DNA of 64,000 bases from Aquincola tertiaricarbonis (GCF_000969605.1 NZ_JZUE01000024.1:31810-95809); one strand, 5' to 3'. Positions 54,814-64,000 are shown, counted from the stretch's first letter. Notes: generated from the sequence alone by a model not told the origin. Program-made: numbers and translations.

Positions 54814-56190
54814 TCAATGCGCCGGCGCCACCACGGGATGCCGGGCACCGGAGACGAAGTACAGCACCATGCCCACGGCCAGCAGCAGCCCGGCCCGCAG
54901 CCAGTTCTCGGGCGCCTGCTGCGTCATCAGCACCAGGCAGGACACGATGGCCAGCACCGGCAGCACCACCGGCGTACGGAAGTGCGCATGGGGCACCACG
55001 TCGCGCCGCAGCACCAGCACGGCCACGTTGGTGCTGAGGAAGACGAACAGCAGCAGCAGCACCACGGTCTCGGCCAGCACCACCAGCGTGCCGGTGACGG
55101 CCAGCAGCATGGCCGCGGTGGTGGTCGCCACGATGGCCACCCAGGGGGTGCGGCGTTGCGGCAGCACGCGCCTGAGCACCGCGGGCAGCAGGCCTTCCTC
55201 GGCCATGCCATAGGCCAGGCGGCTGGACATGATCATGGTGAGCAAGGCGCCGTTGGCCACCGCAATGAGGGCGATGACGCCGAACAGCCAGGGCGGCATG
55301 TTGAAGCCGGTGGCACGCACCACGTCCAGCAGCGGTGCGCTGGAGGCGGCCAATGCCGGCGCGTCCAGCACCAGCGAGGCGGCCACGGCCACGCCCACGT
55401 ACACCAGGCCGGCCACCAGCAGCGCGCCGAACAGGGCCCGCGGGTACACGCGCGACACGTCGCGCACCTCCTCGGCCATGTTGGCCGAGGTCTCGAAGCC
55501 GACGAACGAGTAGAACGCGATCAGCGCGGCGCCCAGGACTGCCGCACCCGGCGAGCTGCCGCCATCGAAGCGCAGCAGCCGGTCGGTCGTGCCCTCGCCG
55601 CCCCACAGGAAAGCGAAGCCCAGGCCGATCACCAGCAGCAGGCCGCTCACCTCGACCAGCGTCATCAGCACGTTGGCCCCCAGGCTCTCGCGCACGCCGC
55701 GTGCATTCAGCAGCGCGACGGCCAGCAGGAACAGCAGTGCCACCGGCAAGGCGGGCACGTCCAGCAAGGGCCGCAGGTAATCGCCGGCAAAGGCCAGCGC
55801 CAGGCCCGCCGCGCTGGTGACCCCCGCCGCCAGCATCGCAAAGCCCACCAGGAAGGCAACCAGGCGCGAGCCGAAGGCCCGTTGCGCGAACACGGCCGAG
55901 CCGCCCGCCTGCGGGTACTTGGTCACCAGTTCGGCATAGGAAGCCGCCGTGAGCAAGGCGAACAGCAGCGCCACCGCCAGGGGCGCCCAGGTGGCGCCGC
56001 CCACCTGGCCCGCGATCTTGCCCACCAGCACATACACGCCCGCGCCCAGCACGTCCCCCAGGATGAACAGGAACAGCAAGGGCCCGCCCACCACACGCGC
56101 CAGCGAGCCGGAACGGGCCGGATCCGGTGCGGAGGATGAGGAGGAGGCGGAGGACGGAGGCGGCGCAACGGAAGGCTTCATGCCGGCCAC
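54814..56190 (-). CDS. APC-family amino acid/polyamine permease
   Basis: A 458-residue transporter with about twelve hydrophobic segments. The first segment LLFLFILGDVLGAGVYVLVG carries the GAGIFV-type motif of the amino acid-polyamine-organocation family, followed by YAELVTKYPQAGGSAVFA and FYSFVGFETSANMAEEVRD. It probably imports an amino acid by cation symport or exchange; the substrate is not readable. The N-terminal 30 residues are Ser/Pro-rich and cytoplasmic. It is convergent with the Imm33-like gene and follows the diguanylate cyclase gene on the same strand. Confidence 0.9.
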   Translation of the reverse strand: MAGMKPSVAPPPSSASSSSSAPDPARSGSLARVVGGPLLFLFILGDVLGAGVYVLVGKIAGQVGGATWAPLAVALLFALLTAASYAELVTKYPQAGGSAVFAQRAFGSRLVAFLVGFAMLAAGVTSAAGLALAFAGDYLRPLLDVPALPVALLFLLAVALLNARGVRESLGANVLMTLVEVSGLLLVIGLGFAFLWGGEGTTDRLLRFDGGSSPGAAVLGAALIAFYSFVGFETSANMAEEVRDVSRVYPRALFGALLVAGLVYVGVAVAASLVLDAPALAASSAPLLDVVRATGFNMPPWLFGVIALIAVANGALLTMIMSSRLAYGMAEEGLLPAVLRRVLPQRRTPWVAIVATTTAAMLLAVTGTLVVLAETVVLLLLFVFLSTNVAVLVLRRDVVPHAHFRTPVVLPVLAIVSCLVLMTQQAPENWLRAGLLLAVGMVLYFVSGARHPVVAPAH

Positions 56191-56208
56191 CGGGCAACCG
56201 GTATGCCG

Positions 56209-57819
56209 TCAAGGGCCGGGCGCGCCGCCAGCCTCCGGCCGCGCGCCCACCACCCGGTTGCGCCCGGCCCGCTTGGCCAGGTACAGCCGCTGGTCGGCCG
56301 CCGCCAGCAGCGCCTCGATCGACAGCGCATGATCGGCCGCGGCAACGCCGAGGCAGCCGATGCTCACGCTGACCTGCAGGCCCGGCGACACCTCATGCCA
56401 CGGCTCGCGCTCCACGGCCGCGCGCACGCGCTCGCAGATGCTTTCGGCCAGCGACGCATCGACATCGGGCAGCACGAGCGCGAACTCCTCGCCGCCATAG
56501 CGGGCGGCCAGGTCCATGTGGCGGCAGCTGGACACCAGCACGCGGCCCACCCGCCGCAGCACGTCGTCGCCCACCTGGTGGGAGTGCTGGTCGTTGATCG
56601 ACTTGAAATGGTCCAGGTCCAGCAGCACCAGGGAGAACGGCCGGCCATCGGCCAGGTGCCGCTGGGCGGTGGCCAGCGCCCGGTCGAACGCACGCCGGTT
56701 GGGGATGCCGGTGAGCCCGTCCACCAGCGCGGCGCGCTCATAACGTTCCGCGCGCAGGCGCTCGAACTCGGCTTCCGCCTGGGCGCGGCCCGTCTCGAAC
56801 TTCACTTCCAGCGCGCGCGCATGCATCTGCGCCCGGTCGGAGGCCAGCTGCACGTAGTGCGCATGGAACTGGCGGTGCCAGCGCAGCGCCGCGGCCAGCT
56901 CGCCGAGCGCCTCCTGCGCGTTGCACAGCAGCTCGCAGCACTTCTGCAGATAGGCCGCATCGCCCAGCACCGACAGCAAGGCATGGGCGTCCTGCAGCCG
57001 CTGCAGCGCGGCCGCTGCCGCACCGTCTTCCAGGTCCATCTCGGCCAGGTTGAGCAGGGCCACGGCACGGGCTTCACCGGTGCCGGCTTCACCATGCACC
57101 GCTTCGAAGGTGCGGCGTGCGGCCGCGCGGTCGCCCGATGCCAGCTGGGCCACGTCCTGGTTGTGGCGGGCCGAGCGGATGGCATGCAGGTCGCCCAGCT
57201 CGCTGGCCAGGCGCAGGTACTCGGCTGCATGCCGAAGGGCGCGACGGCGGTGCAGGCCGGGGTCGTCGCAGGCCGGCCGTTGGGCGAGCTCGCCTTGCAC
57301 GCTGGCCAGGGCGCCCTGCGCCACCGCCTGCAGCTCCAGGTCGCCGGCCGAGGTGGCCAGCAACTGCATGCGCTCGAAGCTCGCCAGGGCATCGGTCCAT
57401 CGGCCCATCGCCCACTGCACCGCCCCCAGGGCTTCCAGGCCGGCGGCCTCCACCGCGGCATCGCCGCTGTCGGCGGACAGTCGCCGCGCAAGGTCGCTCT
57501 CCTCGGCCGCGGCCTCGATGCGCCCGAGGGCGGCGAGCACATGGGCCTTCTGCACACGGGCCCGGCATTCGCGCGCCGGGTCTTGCGCGGCCTCCGCCGC
57601 CTGGATGGCACGCGCACAGGCGGCGAGGGCCACGTCAAGCTCGCCCTGGCGCCGGGTGATGCGCGCCAGCAAGGTGGCGGCGTCCGCCCGCAGCATGGGA
57701 CTGTCGCTGTCCGACAGCGCCTCGGCCTGCGCCCGGGCGGCCTGGAGTCGATCGGTGCGGAAGAGGCCCAGCGCCGCCTCGATGCCGGGTACGGGGCCGA
57801 CGGGCGCGGAGCGGGTCAT
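56209..57819 (-). CDS. Diguanylate cyclase with N-terminal TPR-like helical repeats
   Basis: A 536-residue protein. The first about 350 residues are helical, with repeated Ala-rich pairs resembling tetratricopeptide repeats (LATSAGDLELQAVAQGAL and similar). The C-terminal 170 residues form a GGDEF domain with DGLTGIPNRRAFD, LLDLDHFKSIND and an intact RYGGEEF active site; an RHMD inhibitory (I-site) motif sits five residues before it. It should make c-di-GMP. The ATG at 57819 is the first that avoids a basic, low-complexity upstream stretch. No transmembrane segment is seen, so the input is cytoplasmic. Confidence 0.9.
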   Translation of the reverse strand: MTRSAPVGPVPGIEAALGLFRTDRLQAARAQAEALSDSDSPMLRADAATLLARITRRQGELDVALAACARAIQAAEAAQDPARECRARVQKAHVLAALGRIEAAAEESDLARRLSADSGDAAVEAAGLEALGAVQWAMGRWTDALASFERMQLLATSAGDLELQAVAQGALASVQGELAQRPACDDPGLHRRRALRHAAEYLRLASELGDLHAIRSARHNQDVAQLASGDRAAARRTFEAVHGEAGTGEARAVALLNLAEMDLEDGAAAAALQRLQDAHALLSVLGDAAYLQKCCELLCNAQEALGELAAALRWHRQFHAHYVQLASDRAQMHARALEVKFETGRAQAEAEFERLRAERYERAALVDGLTGIPNRRAFDRALATAQRHLADGRPFSLVLLDLDHFKSINDQHSHQVGDDVLRRVGRVLVSSCRHMDLAARYGGEEFALVLPDVDASLAESICERVRAAVEREPWHEVSPGLQVSVSIGCLGVAAADHALSIEALLAAADQRLYLAKRAGRNRVVGARPEAGGAPGP

Positions 57820-57918
57820 GGATGTCACGGTACGGCTGGATCCTGCGGCGCCGGTTGCAGGGCACGGGCGTCGCGGTGGCGGCATTCTGCACCGAAGCGG
57901 CCGGCCGACCGGGGCCGA

Positions 57919-59592
57919 TCAACCGGCCGGGATCGGCCGCACCGCACCGGCGCCCGCCGCCGGCAGCGACAGCTCGAAGCTGCTGCCCACGCCTTCGGTG
58001 CTGCTGGCGCCCAGGTCGCCGCGCATCAGCCGCGCCAGCTTGCGCGACAAGGCCAGGCCGATGCCCGCGCCTTCAATGCCGGCACGCTTGGGATGCAGCC
58101 GCTCGAACGGCATGAACAGCCGGGGCATCAGGTCGCTGGCGATGCCCCAGCCGGTGTCCTGCACCGACAGCACCACCGTGCCCGCCGCATGCTGCCAGGC
58201 CCGCAGCACCACCTCGCCGCCGGGCCGGTTGTACTTGACGGCGTTGGACAGCAGGTTCAGCAGGATCTGCCGCAGCCGCAGCAGGTCGGCCAGCACGATG
58301 AAGTCCGCATCGCCCGCGCTGACCAGCTGGCGGATGCTGACGCTGTGCGCATGCGCCCGCTCGCGCACCATGGCCACGCTGCTCTCCACCGCCTCGCTCA
58401 AGCGCACCGGCGCCAGCTTGACTTCCAGCCGGTGTTCCTCGATCTGGCTCAGGTCCAGCAGCTGCTCGATCATCGACAGCTGGTGCTGGCCGGCGTCGTG
58501 GATCAGCCGCGCGTACTTGGCCACCGTCGCGGGCTGGTCGGCCGTGCCCGGCAGGCCGAGCAGCTGTGCGAAGCCGATGACCGCATTCAACGGCGTGCGC
58601 AGTTCATGGCTGAGGTGCGACAGGAACTCTGACTTCGCCTGGCTGGCTTCCTCCGCAGCCGCCCGGGCAAGCCGCTCGCGCCGCAGCTCGTGCGCCTCGG
58701 TCACGTCGCGCAGCACGACGGTGAGCAGGGCCGTGCTGCCCATGCCCACGCGGGAGATGGCCGCCTCCAGCGGAAACTCCTCGCCGTCCCAGCGGCGGCC
58801 GACCAGCTCGCGGTCCACGCCCAGCACCTGCGGTCCGCCGCCGCCGTTGCTGAAGGCGGCCATCTTCGCGCCATGGCCCCGGCGGTAGCGCTCGGGCAGC
58901 AGGTCGTCGATGCTGCGGCCCAGCATCTGTGCCGCCGACACCCGGAAGACCCGCTCGGCCGCCTTGTTGAACAGGGTGATGCGGAACTCCGGGTCCACGG
59001 TGATGACGGCCGCGGACACGGAGTCCAGCACCGCCTGCATCTGCTGTTCCCGCGCCTCGGCCTCATCGCCCAGTTCCTTCAGCCGCTGCGCCTTCCACTT
59101 CAGGCGCTGCTCCACGCGCTCGCGGTCGGTCGTCTCCACGCAGCTGACGAACACGCCGCGGACCTGCCCGTCGTCGTCGCGCAAGGGGCTGTACGAGAAG
59201 TTGAAGACGCAATCCTCCGGGAAGCCATAGCGGTCGACGGTGAGCTTCAGGCCGTCGAAGCCCAGGGCCTCGCCCGACATCACGCGCGCCCACATCGGCG
59301 CCACGGTGGACCAGATTTCCTGCCAGGTAACGCAGGCGCTGAGCCCCATGGCCGCCGGATGCTTCCAGCCGAGGATGGCGGCATAGCCGTCGTTGTAGAT
59401 CTGGGTCCAGTCCGGCCCCCAGGCGATGTACATGGGCAGCCGGCTGTCGATGACCATGGCCGCGGCATGCCGCAGGCTGGCGGGCCATTGCGCGGGCGGG
59501 CCCAAGGGGGTCTGGTCCCAGGCGGTGCGGTGGAACACCGCACGGGCGCTGGTGTCGGCGGGATCGGTAGGTTCAGTGGGGGGACGGGACAT
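57919..59592 (-). CDS. PAS-domain sensor histidine kinase
   Basis: A 557-residue soluble kinase. The first region (AWDQTPLGPPAQWPASLRHA) is the PAS-like input found in many phytochrome-associated kinases, followed by a second PAS (AVLDSVSAAVITVDPEFRI). The catalytic core has the H-box FLSHLSHELRTPLNAVIGF, the N-box LLNLLSNAVKYN, DTGWGI and GAGIGLALSRKL. No receiver domain or response regulator lies adjacent, so it is an orphan. An in-frame ATG at 59604 is an equally possible start. Confidence 0.9.
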   Translation of the reverse strand: MSRPPTEPTDPADTSARAVFHRTAWDQTPLGPPAQWPASLRHAAAMVIDSRLPMYIAWGPDWTQIYNDGYAAILGWKHPAAMGLSACVTWQEIWSTVAPMWARVMSGEALGFDGLKLTVDRYGFPEDCVFNFSYSPLRDDDGQVRGVFVSCVETTDRERVEQRLKWKAQRLKELGDEAEAREQQMQAVLDSVSAAVITVDPEFRITLFNKAAERVFRVSAAQMLGRSIDDLLPERYRRGHGAKMAAFSNGGGGPQVLGVDRELVGRRWDGEEFPLEAAISRVGMGSTALLTVVLRDVTEAHELRRERLARAAAEEASQAKSEFLSHLSHELRTPLNAVIGFAQLLGLPGTADQPATVAKYARLIHDAGQHQLSMIEQLLDLSQIEEHRLEVKLAPVRLSEAVESSVAMVRERAHAHSVSIRQLVSAGDADFIVLADLLRLRQILLNLLSNAVKYNRPGGEVVLRAWQHAAGTVVLSVQDTGWGIASDLMPRLFMPFERLHPKRAGIEGAGIGLALSRKLARLMRGDLGASSTEGVGSSFELSLPAAGAGAVRPIPAG

Positions 59593-59792
59593 CTGCGCAC
59601 GCATGCCAACGATGCCCCGCCAGGGCAATCGCTGCGCCACGCACTTGCACGCGTTACAGCGCCGAACAATTGACACGAAGCCGGCGCAGGCGCGCCGAGC
59701 GCGTGAGCGGATCGGCACGGAAGTCGAGCGACCGCGCGCCGCCCTGGCGGCCACCGCTTCCTACACTGGTGCCGTCATCACAAGGAGGAGCG

Positions 59793-60194
59793 ATGTTCAA
59801 TCACATCATGGTGGGCAGCAACGACATCGAGCGTTCGCGCCGGTTCTACGACCAGGTGCTGGGCGTGCTGGGCGCGCCGGCCGCCACGCCGCACCGCGCC
59901 AGGTCGGGCCACATGCGCATGTTCTACCGACATGACGGCGGCAGCTTCGGCATCGCCGAGCCGATCAACGGCGAGCCGGCCACCGTGGCCAATGGCGGCA
60001 CCATCGCCTTCCGCTGCCATTCGCCGCAGCAGGTGCATGCCTTCCACGACGCAGCGCTGGCGCAGGGCGGCGTCTCCATCGAGGAGCCGCCGGGCCTGCG
60101 CAGCGATGCGCTGGGCGCCTATTACCTGGCCTATGTGCGCGACCCCGACGGCAACAAGCTGTGCGCGGTGCACCGGCCCAAGGTGCAGCCCTGA
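59793..60194 (+). CDS. VOC-family (glyoxalase-like) protein
   Basis: A 133-residue single-domain vicinal oxygen chelate protein: MFNHIMVGSNDIERSRRFYD, FRCHSPQQVHAFHDAALAQGG and YVRDPDGNKLCAVH. Candidate metal ligands are His4 and the terminal His/Glu region. The start follows a perfect AAGGAGGAG. Function is unassigned; members act as glyoxalases, dioxygenases or resistance proteins. Its end overlaps the AraC-type regulator gene if that starts at 60161. Confidence 0.92.
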   Translation: MFNHIMVGSNDIERSRRFYDQVLGVLGAPAATPHRARSGHMRMFYRHDGGSFGIAEPINGEPATVANGGTIAFRCHSPQQVHAFHDAALAQGGVSIEEPPGLRSDALGAYYLAYVRDPDGNKLCAVHRPKVQP

Positions 60195-61153
60195 GCAGCG
60201 GCACGCGGCGCCTCGTCGTCTCGCCCGCGGGCGGCGAGCTGGCCCGCAGCCTGCACCTGCGGCCGGGCCTGGGCGTGGCCGCCCATGTGCTGCAGGGCGA
60301 AGGGCTTCAGATCGTGCGGGTGCGGGTGGAGCGACCGGCGCTGATCCTGGTGGACCGGGGCCTCAAGACCGTGCAGCCCGCGCGCGGCGCGGCGGTGGGG
60401 GCGGGTCCGGGCCAGGCGCTGCTGCTGGCCGGCGGGCAGACGGTGGACTTCCACAACCGCGTGACCGATGGCCAGCGCTACGAGGCCCGCTGGCTGCTGT
60501 TCGGCGCGGCGGTGCTGGACGACCCGCACTACCTGGCCGAGGCCCAGCGCCTGCGGCCGGCCGGTGCGGCGATGCCGCCGGCGCGGGCCTGTGCACGCCC
60601 GGGGGCAGGGCTGGCCGAAGCCTTCGAGCGGGCGCGGCAAGGGCTGGCGCCGGACCCCTCGCGGCCGGATGCGGTGGTGCGCCAGCAGCTGCTGGAGGTG
60701 CTGCACTGGCTGCTGCATGCGGGCCTGGTGGTGCGCATGCCGCCGGACGACGCGCGGCTGAGCAGCCGCCTGCGCGCCCTGCTGTCCACCCGGCTGGACG
60801 GCGACTGCAGCGCCGAGGCCATCGCGCAGGCCTTCGCGATGTCCCAGGCCACGCTGCGCCGCCGCCTGGCCGCCGAAGGCAGCACGCTGAGCGCGCTGGT
60901 GGCCGACGTGCGCATGGCCTCCGCCCTGGTGATGCTGCAGGCCACCACGCGGCCGGTGTCGGAGATCGCGCTGGCGGTGGGCTACGACTCGCCCTCGCGT
61001 TTCGCGGTGCGCTTCCGACACCGCTTCGGCTTTGCGCCGACCGCCGTGCGCGGCCATGCCAGAGGCCCTGAACCCGCCCCGCCATGCAGGCGCCTTGGGG
61101 CCCGAGCCCGACCCGGCCGAGACCCGGACCCATGGCGGCACGGCCCGGCCTGA
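60161..61153 (+). CDS. AraC-family transcriptional regulator
   Basis: A protein of about 330 residues whose C-terminal domain has the two helix-turn-helix units of AraC proteins: DCSAEAIAQAFAMSQATLRR, then PVSEIALAVGYDSPSRFAVR with FRHRFGFAPTAVRG. The N-terminal part is a cupin-like effector domain. No ATG is in frame before the conserved region; the GTG at 60161, inside the VOC gene, is the best available start, but a later start near 60195 is possible. Genes of this kind often respond to aromatic or sugar acids. The C-terminal 35 residues are low complexity. Confidence 0.82.
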   Translation: MRGAPAQGAALSSGTRRLVVSPAGGELARSLHLRPGLGVAAHVLQGEGLQIVRVRVERPALILVDRGLKTVQPARGAAVGAGPGQALLLAGGQTVDFHNRVTDGQRYEARWLLFGAAVLDDPHYLAEAQRLRPAGAAMPPARACARPGAGLAEAFERARQGLAPDPSRPDAVVRQQLLEVLHWLLHAGLVVRMPPDDARLSSRLRALLSTRLDGDCSAEAIAQAFAMSQATLRRRLAAEGSTLSALVADVRMASALVMLQATTRPVSEIALAVGYDSPSRFAVRFRHRFGFAPTAVRGHARGPEPAPPCRRLGARARPGRDPDPWRHGPA

Positions 61154-61187
61154 GGGTGAGGCATGAGGCGCCTGCGCGCCCGGCGCT

Positions 61188-62444
61188 TCAGCCGACGGCC
61201 GGCGGCACCAGCGGCTGCGTCACCGGCAGCCGGGCGGTGAAGACGGTGCCCTGGAGGGCATCGGACGCCGCCTCCAGCCGCCCGCCATGCGCCGCCGCGA
61301 TCTGGGCGCAGATGTGCAGGCCCAGGCCCAGCCCGCCACCCTGGCGGCTGGAAGGCGGCCGGTAGTAGGGCTCGAAGATCTGCACCAGCTGGTCGGGCGG
61401 GATGGGATCGCCGCCATTGGCCACCCGCAGCACCAGTTCACCGCCGGTCAGGCGGGCCTCCACCCGCACCGGCTGGTCGGCCGCGCCATGCACCAGCGCA
61501 TTGCCCAGCAGGTTGGACAGCAACTGCTGCAGCCGCGCGGTGTCGCACCACACGATGCCGCGGATCTGCAGTGCCTCGTCCACCGTCCGCTCGGGATGCT
61601 GCACCGCCATCTCGGCGATGACGTTGTGCAGGGCGGCGGCCAGGTCGTGCTCGAAGCGCGGCTGCACCGGCAGCCCGCCACCGAAGCGGATGCGGGTGAA
61701 GTCCAGGACGTCGCCGATCAGCTTGCTCATGCGCTCGCCGCTGGCAAGGATGCGGCGGACGAGGTCGGACGGGTCGATGCCGGGCTTGCGCCGGGCCAGC
61801 AGCTCGGCGCAGGCCATGATGGCGCCCAGCGGGTTGCGCAGGTCATGGCCCAGCACCGCCACGTACTGCTCCAGCAGGGCCGACTGGCTGCGCTCGTGCA
61901 CCAGGGCCTGGTCGGCACGCAGGCGCTCGCCTTCCAGGTCCAGCTGCCGGCCGATCAGATCCGCATAGGCGGTGAAGGTGGCCAGCAGGCCGGGCCGGTC
62001 GAGCTGCGCCGGCCGGGGGTCGATGCAGCACAGGTTGCCGAAATAGTCGCCATTGCCCAGCACGATGGGCACCGACACGTAGCTCTGCAGGCCGTAGATG
62101 CGGGGCGTGTGATGGTCGCGATAGAGATCGCTCTCGGCCACGTTCTCGATGACGATCGGCGCCCGCGCGGCGCGCGACTCCACGCACAGCGTGGTCGCCA
62201 GTTCCAGCTGCGCGCCGGCCTGCAGGCCGAAGCCGATGTGGTCTTCCACCGCGCAGGCGGTCCAGGTCTGGTCGGACACCCGCGCCACGGCGGCGAAGCC
62301 CATGCCGGTGGTGTCGCACAGGATGCGCAGGATCGTGGGCACCGCGCTCACGCGCCGCACCGCTTCCAGGTCGCGGGCGATCGCGACGGATTCGCTGTCA
62401 GGCAGACCAGTCAAAGAACAACGCCTCACCGTTGCAGCTGTCAA
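61188..62444 (-). CDS. GAF-domain sensor histidine kinase
   Basis: A 418-residue soluble kinase. The GAF domain (about 25-170) includes GFAAVARVSDQTW, the CVESRAARAPIVIEN segment and YFGNLCCID. The kinase core has the H-box VAVLGHDLRNPLGAI, the N-box LLSNLLGNALVHG, and GGGLGLGLHI. It belongs to the branch of GAF-HisKA kinases often responding to light or redox via separate partners. No regulator gene is adjacent. The minus strand gap to the next gene upstream is short. Confidence 0.9.
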   Translation of the reverse strand: MTAATVRRCSLTGLPDSESVAIARDLEAVRRVSAVPTILRILCDTTGMGFAAVARVSDQTWTACAVEDHIGFGLQAGAQLELATTLCVESRAARAPIVIENVAESDLYRDHHTPRIYGLQSYVSVPIVLGNGDYFGNLCCIDPRPAQLDRPGLLATFTAYADLIGRQLDLEGERLRADQALVHERSQSALLEQYVAVLGHDLRNPLGAIMACAELLARRKPGIDPSDLVRRILASGERMSKLIGDVLDFTRIRFGGGLPVQPRFEHDLAAALHNVIAEMAVQHPERTVDEALQIRGIVWCDTARLQQLLSNLLGNALVHGAADQPVRVEARLTGGELVLRVANGGDPIPPDQLVQIFEPYYRPPSSRQGGGLGLGLHICAQIAAAHGGRLEAASDALQGTVFTARLPVTQPLVPPAVG

Positions 62445-62517
62445 CGGGTGATTATGCAGCGGGGGTGTCGACGGGCAGGCGCAGCGCCGGCCCGCCCCGC
62501 GGCGCGGCGCGTCGGGC

Positions 62518-63564
62518 TCAGCCCGGATCGAACGAGGCCTGCGGCAGCTGGGGCCGTGCCGCCGGCAGCAGCAGCTCCCGTACCGCCTGCCGGCCGCGCA
62601 GCACCAGGCGGCGCAGGTCCCGCTTCTGCGGACCCGGGCGGCGCGGCCGCAACCGGCGCTCGGCCAGGGCCTGCATCACCACCGCGCCGAGCACCGGGCC
62701 GGCATCGGTGGCGTCGCGGCGAAGCGCGGCCTGCAAGCGCAGCAGGCGCTGTGGCGAGGCGCGGGACTTCTCCAGCGTGATCACGCTCCAGTCGTGCGCG
62801 AACCGCTCGGCGACGGATGACGGCGACGAAGCGGCGGCGTCCTTCACCAGCACGAAGCCGAACTCGTCGCCATGGCCGTCTTCCAGGTCTTCGACGAAGT
62901 AGGCATGCGCCAGGCTGAACGACAGCGTGCCCTTCCACAGCAGGTTGGCCAGCAGCGACGCGAACTCCTCCGGCGCCCAGCAATGCACATGGATGCTGCG
63001 CCGGCGATGCAGGGCCAGCAGGCGGTCGTCCAGGCAACGGGGGTCGTGCCAGGCGCGCACCTGCGGTGGATGCAGTGGCGGCTGCATGGAGATGGCGCGG
63101 CAGAACTCCAGGATGTGCGCCCGGCTGACTTCCACCACGCCGGCCTGGTACTCCTCCCACAGGTGCGTGAACGAGGTGGGCCGGCGCACCCAGTCGAAGG
63201 TGTGATGGCGGTCGGGCACCACCAGCACCAACTGGCCGCCGGGGCGCAGCACGCGCTGGAATTCCACCAGGGCCGCCACCGGGTTAGCCAGGTGCTCGAT
63301 CACATGGCTGGCCACCACCGCATCCTGCGAAGCATCGGCCAGCGCACCCAGGCCGTCGTGGTCCAGGTCGATGTCGTAGTCCGCCTGCGGGCCTGCGGGC
63401 GCGCCCTTCAGCTCCGGCCAGTTCAGCTCTCGCCCGCCGGCGACCGAACGGTCGGCATAGGTGACGCAGGCGCCGGGCGCGGTGGGATACGGCCGGGCGC
63501 CGGGTCCGATTTCCAACACATGCCCCTGCAGGTTGGCCCCGATCGATTGGCGTTGAGCATCCAT
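62518..63564 (-). CDS. SAM-dependent methyltransferase (class I)
   Basis: A 348-residue protein with a class I methyltransferase fold: SAM-binding VLEIGPGARPY, the DIDLDHDGLGAL acidic segment, VVASHVIEHLANPVAALVEF and LRPGGQLVLVVPD. The region resembles family members that act in surface polysaccharide synthesis, but the substrate cannot be read. The C-terminal 100 residues are Arg/Leu-rich and helical. The ATG at 63564 is chosen; upstream in-frame ATGs at 63618 and 63633 lack a ribosome-binding site. Confidence 0.85.
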   Translation of the reverse strand: MDAQRQSIGANLQGHVLEIGPGARPYPTAPGACVTYADRSVAGGRELNWPELKGAPAGPQADYDIDLDHDGLGALADASQDAVVASHVIEHLANPVAALVEFQRVLRPGGQLVLVVPDRHHTFDWVRRPTSFTHLWEEYQAGVVEVSRAHILEFCRAISMQPPLHPPQVRAWHDPRCLDDRLLALHRRRSIHVHCWAPEEFASLLANLLWKGTLSFSLAHAYFVEDLEDGHGDEFGFVLVKDAAASSPSSVAERFAHDWSVITLEKSRASPQRLLRLQAALRRDATDAGPVLGAVVMQALAERRLRPRRPGPQKRDLRRLVLRGRQAVRELLLPAARPQLPQASFDPG

Positions 63565-63696
63565 GACGGCGATGGCGGAGTGGAAGGCCTTCGAGCTTGT
63601 GCAGCCCACGCCTGGCATCCCATGGGGATACAACCTATTGCAATCGCCCCACCCTGGAAAAACCGCCGATGGATTAGGGGGATCCGCCGCAGCCGC

Positions 63697-63921
63697 TCAC
63701 CTGGGCCGGGCCCAGCTGGCCTCGCGCACCCACAGCCGCACCGCCATGGCCGCCGGACCTCGCACCCGTCCGCACACGCAGGCCAGCACCAGGCGCGCGA
63801 CACCGTGGCGGGCCACCCAGGCCTGCACCGCGGCCACGCTGGTGAAGGGTCGGCCGGCCTGCTGCAGGAGGCGTGGATCCGCCGGGGCGGCGTGACGGCG
63901 GGTGGGGGCGGGAAAGTCCAT
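63697..63921 (-). CDS. Small hypothetical protein (doubtful)
   Basis: A 74-residue reading frame with MDFPAPTRRHAAP, a hydrophobic-amphipathic middle (VAAVQAWVARHGVARLVLACV) and a basic tail. It matches no family that I recognise. The frame has no clear ribosome-binding site and lies between the methyltransferase start and the window end, so it may be only a chance open frame. Confidence is low. Confidence 0.3.
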   Translation of the reverse strand: MDFPAPTRRHAAPADPRLLQQAGRPFTSVAAVQAWVARHGVARLVLACVCGRVRGPAAMAVRLWVREASWARPR

Positions 63922-64000
63922 GCCCGTGCGGGGGCAAGCGCGGTGCCGAGCCACCCGCGCGGCCGGCGTGTAGGAAGTTGACTGACACGCAACACGAAGA

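Overview
The window is about 64 kb of very GC-rich DNA, densely coding on both strands. It carries three PEP-CTERM exosortase substrates, an aerobic benzoyl-CoA (box) pathway, branched-chain-type and Bug/TctC-type solute uptake, and many LysR regulators. Together these suggest a betaproteobacterial heterotroph of the order Burkholderiales, probably near the Rubrivivax/Ideonella/Leptothrix group. That placement is inference from gene content; no rRNA, tRNA, CRISPR array or complete insertion sequence was seen.

Layout. 1-6.8 kb: a partial secreted 5'-nucleotidase overlapping a PEP-CTERM gene, then a cassette of a HicB-like small protein, a trypsin-like protease fused to a DNA/RNA non-specific endonuclease, and an EAL-CBS-GGDEF protein, followed by a decayed inverted paralogue of the last and a relic of an enolase-family gene. 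6.8-19.9 kb: benzoate catabolism. BoxR and BoxC-B-A lie on the minus strand; benzoate-CoA ligase, an alpha/beta hydrolase and a five-gene ABC importer lie on the plus strand. Similar AT-rich palindromes sit directly upstream of sigma70-like promoters for boxC and for the ligase. 19.9-27.8 kb: an FGGY kinase, a truncated dehydrogenase relic, a PaoABC-like secreted molybdenum aldehyde oxidase with a divergent HxlR regulator, and a formaldehyde dehydrogenase coupled to a hemerythrin.

28.1-36.4 kb: a LysR-controlled module of an HMG-CoA-lyase-like enzyme, a CoA transferase and a Bug solute receptor; a PQQ-type sugar dehydrogenase next to a PEP-CTERM protein whose frame has lost its expected stop; and a LysR/SDR pair. 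36.4-48.7 kb: an oxidative sugar-acid pathway (mutarotase, lactonase, SDR sugar dehydrogenase, GbpR-like LysR, furanose-type ABC importer, arabinonate dehydratase, L-2-keto-3-deoxyarabonate dehydratase and DgoD). It could serve both L-arabinose and D-galactose, which share ring configuration.

48.7-50.6 kb is compositionally foreign (lower GC, different codon use). It holds a zinc-ribbon RES-domain protein (probable NAD+-degrading toxin type) and ends next to the stub of a DUF4256-like gene. 50.6-64 kb returns to ordinary composition: a frameshifted VOC gene, an SDR with divergent LysR, DUF1428, a third PEP-CTERM protein, an orphan Imm33-like protein, an APC transporter, a TPR-like diguanylate cyclase, two hybrid-less sensor kinases, a VOC/AraC pair, a methyltransferase and a doubtful small ORF.

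Several broken genes (5583-6560, 21427-21620, 50534-50662, 50662-51089) sit at module borders. They may be genuine decay or, for the single-base cases, sequencing errors.
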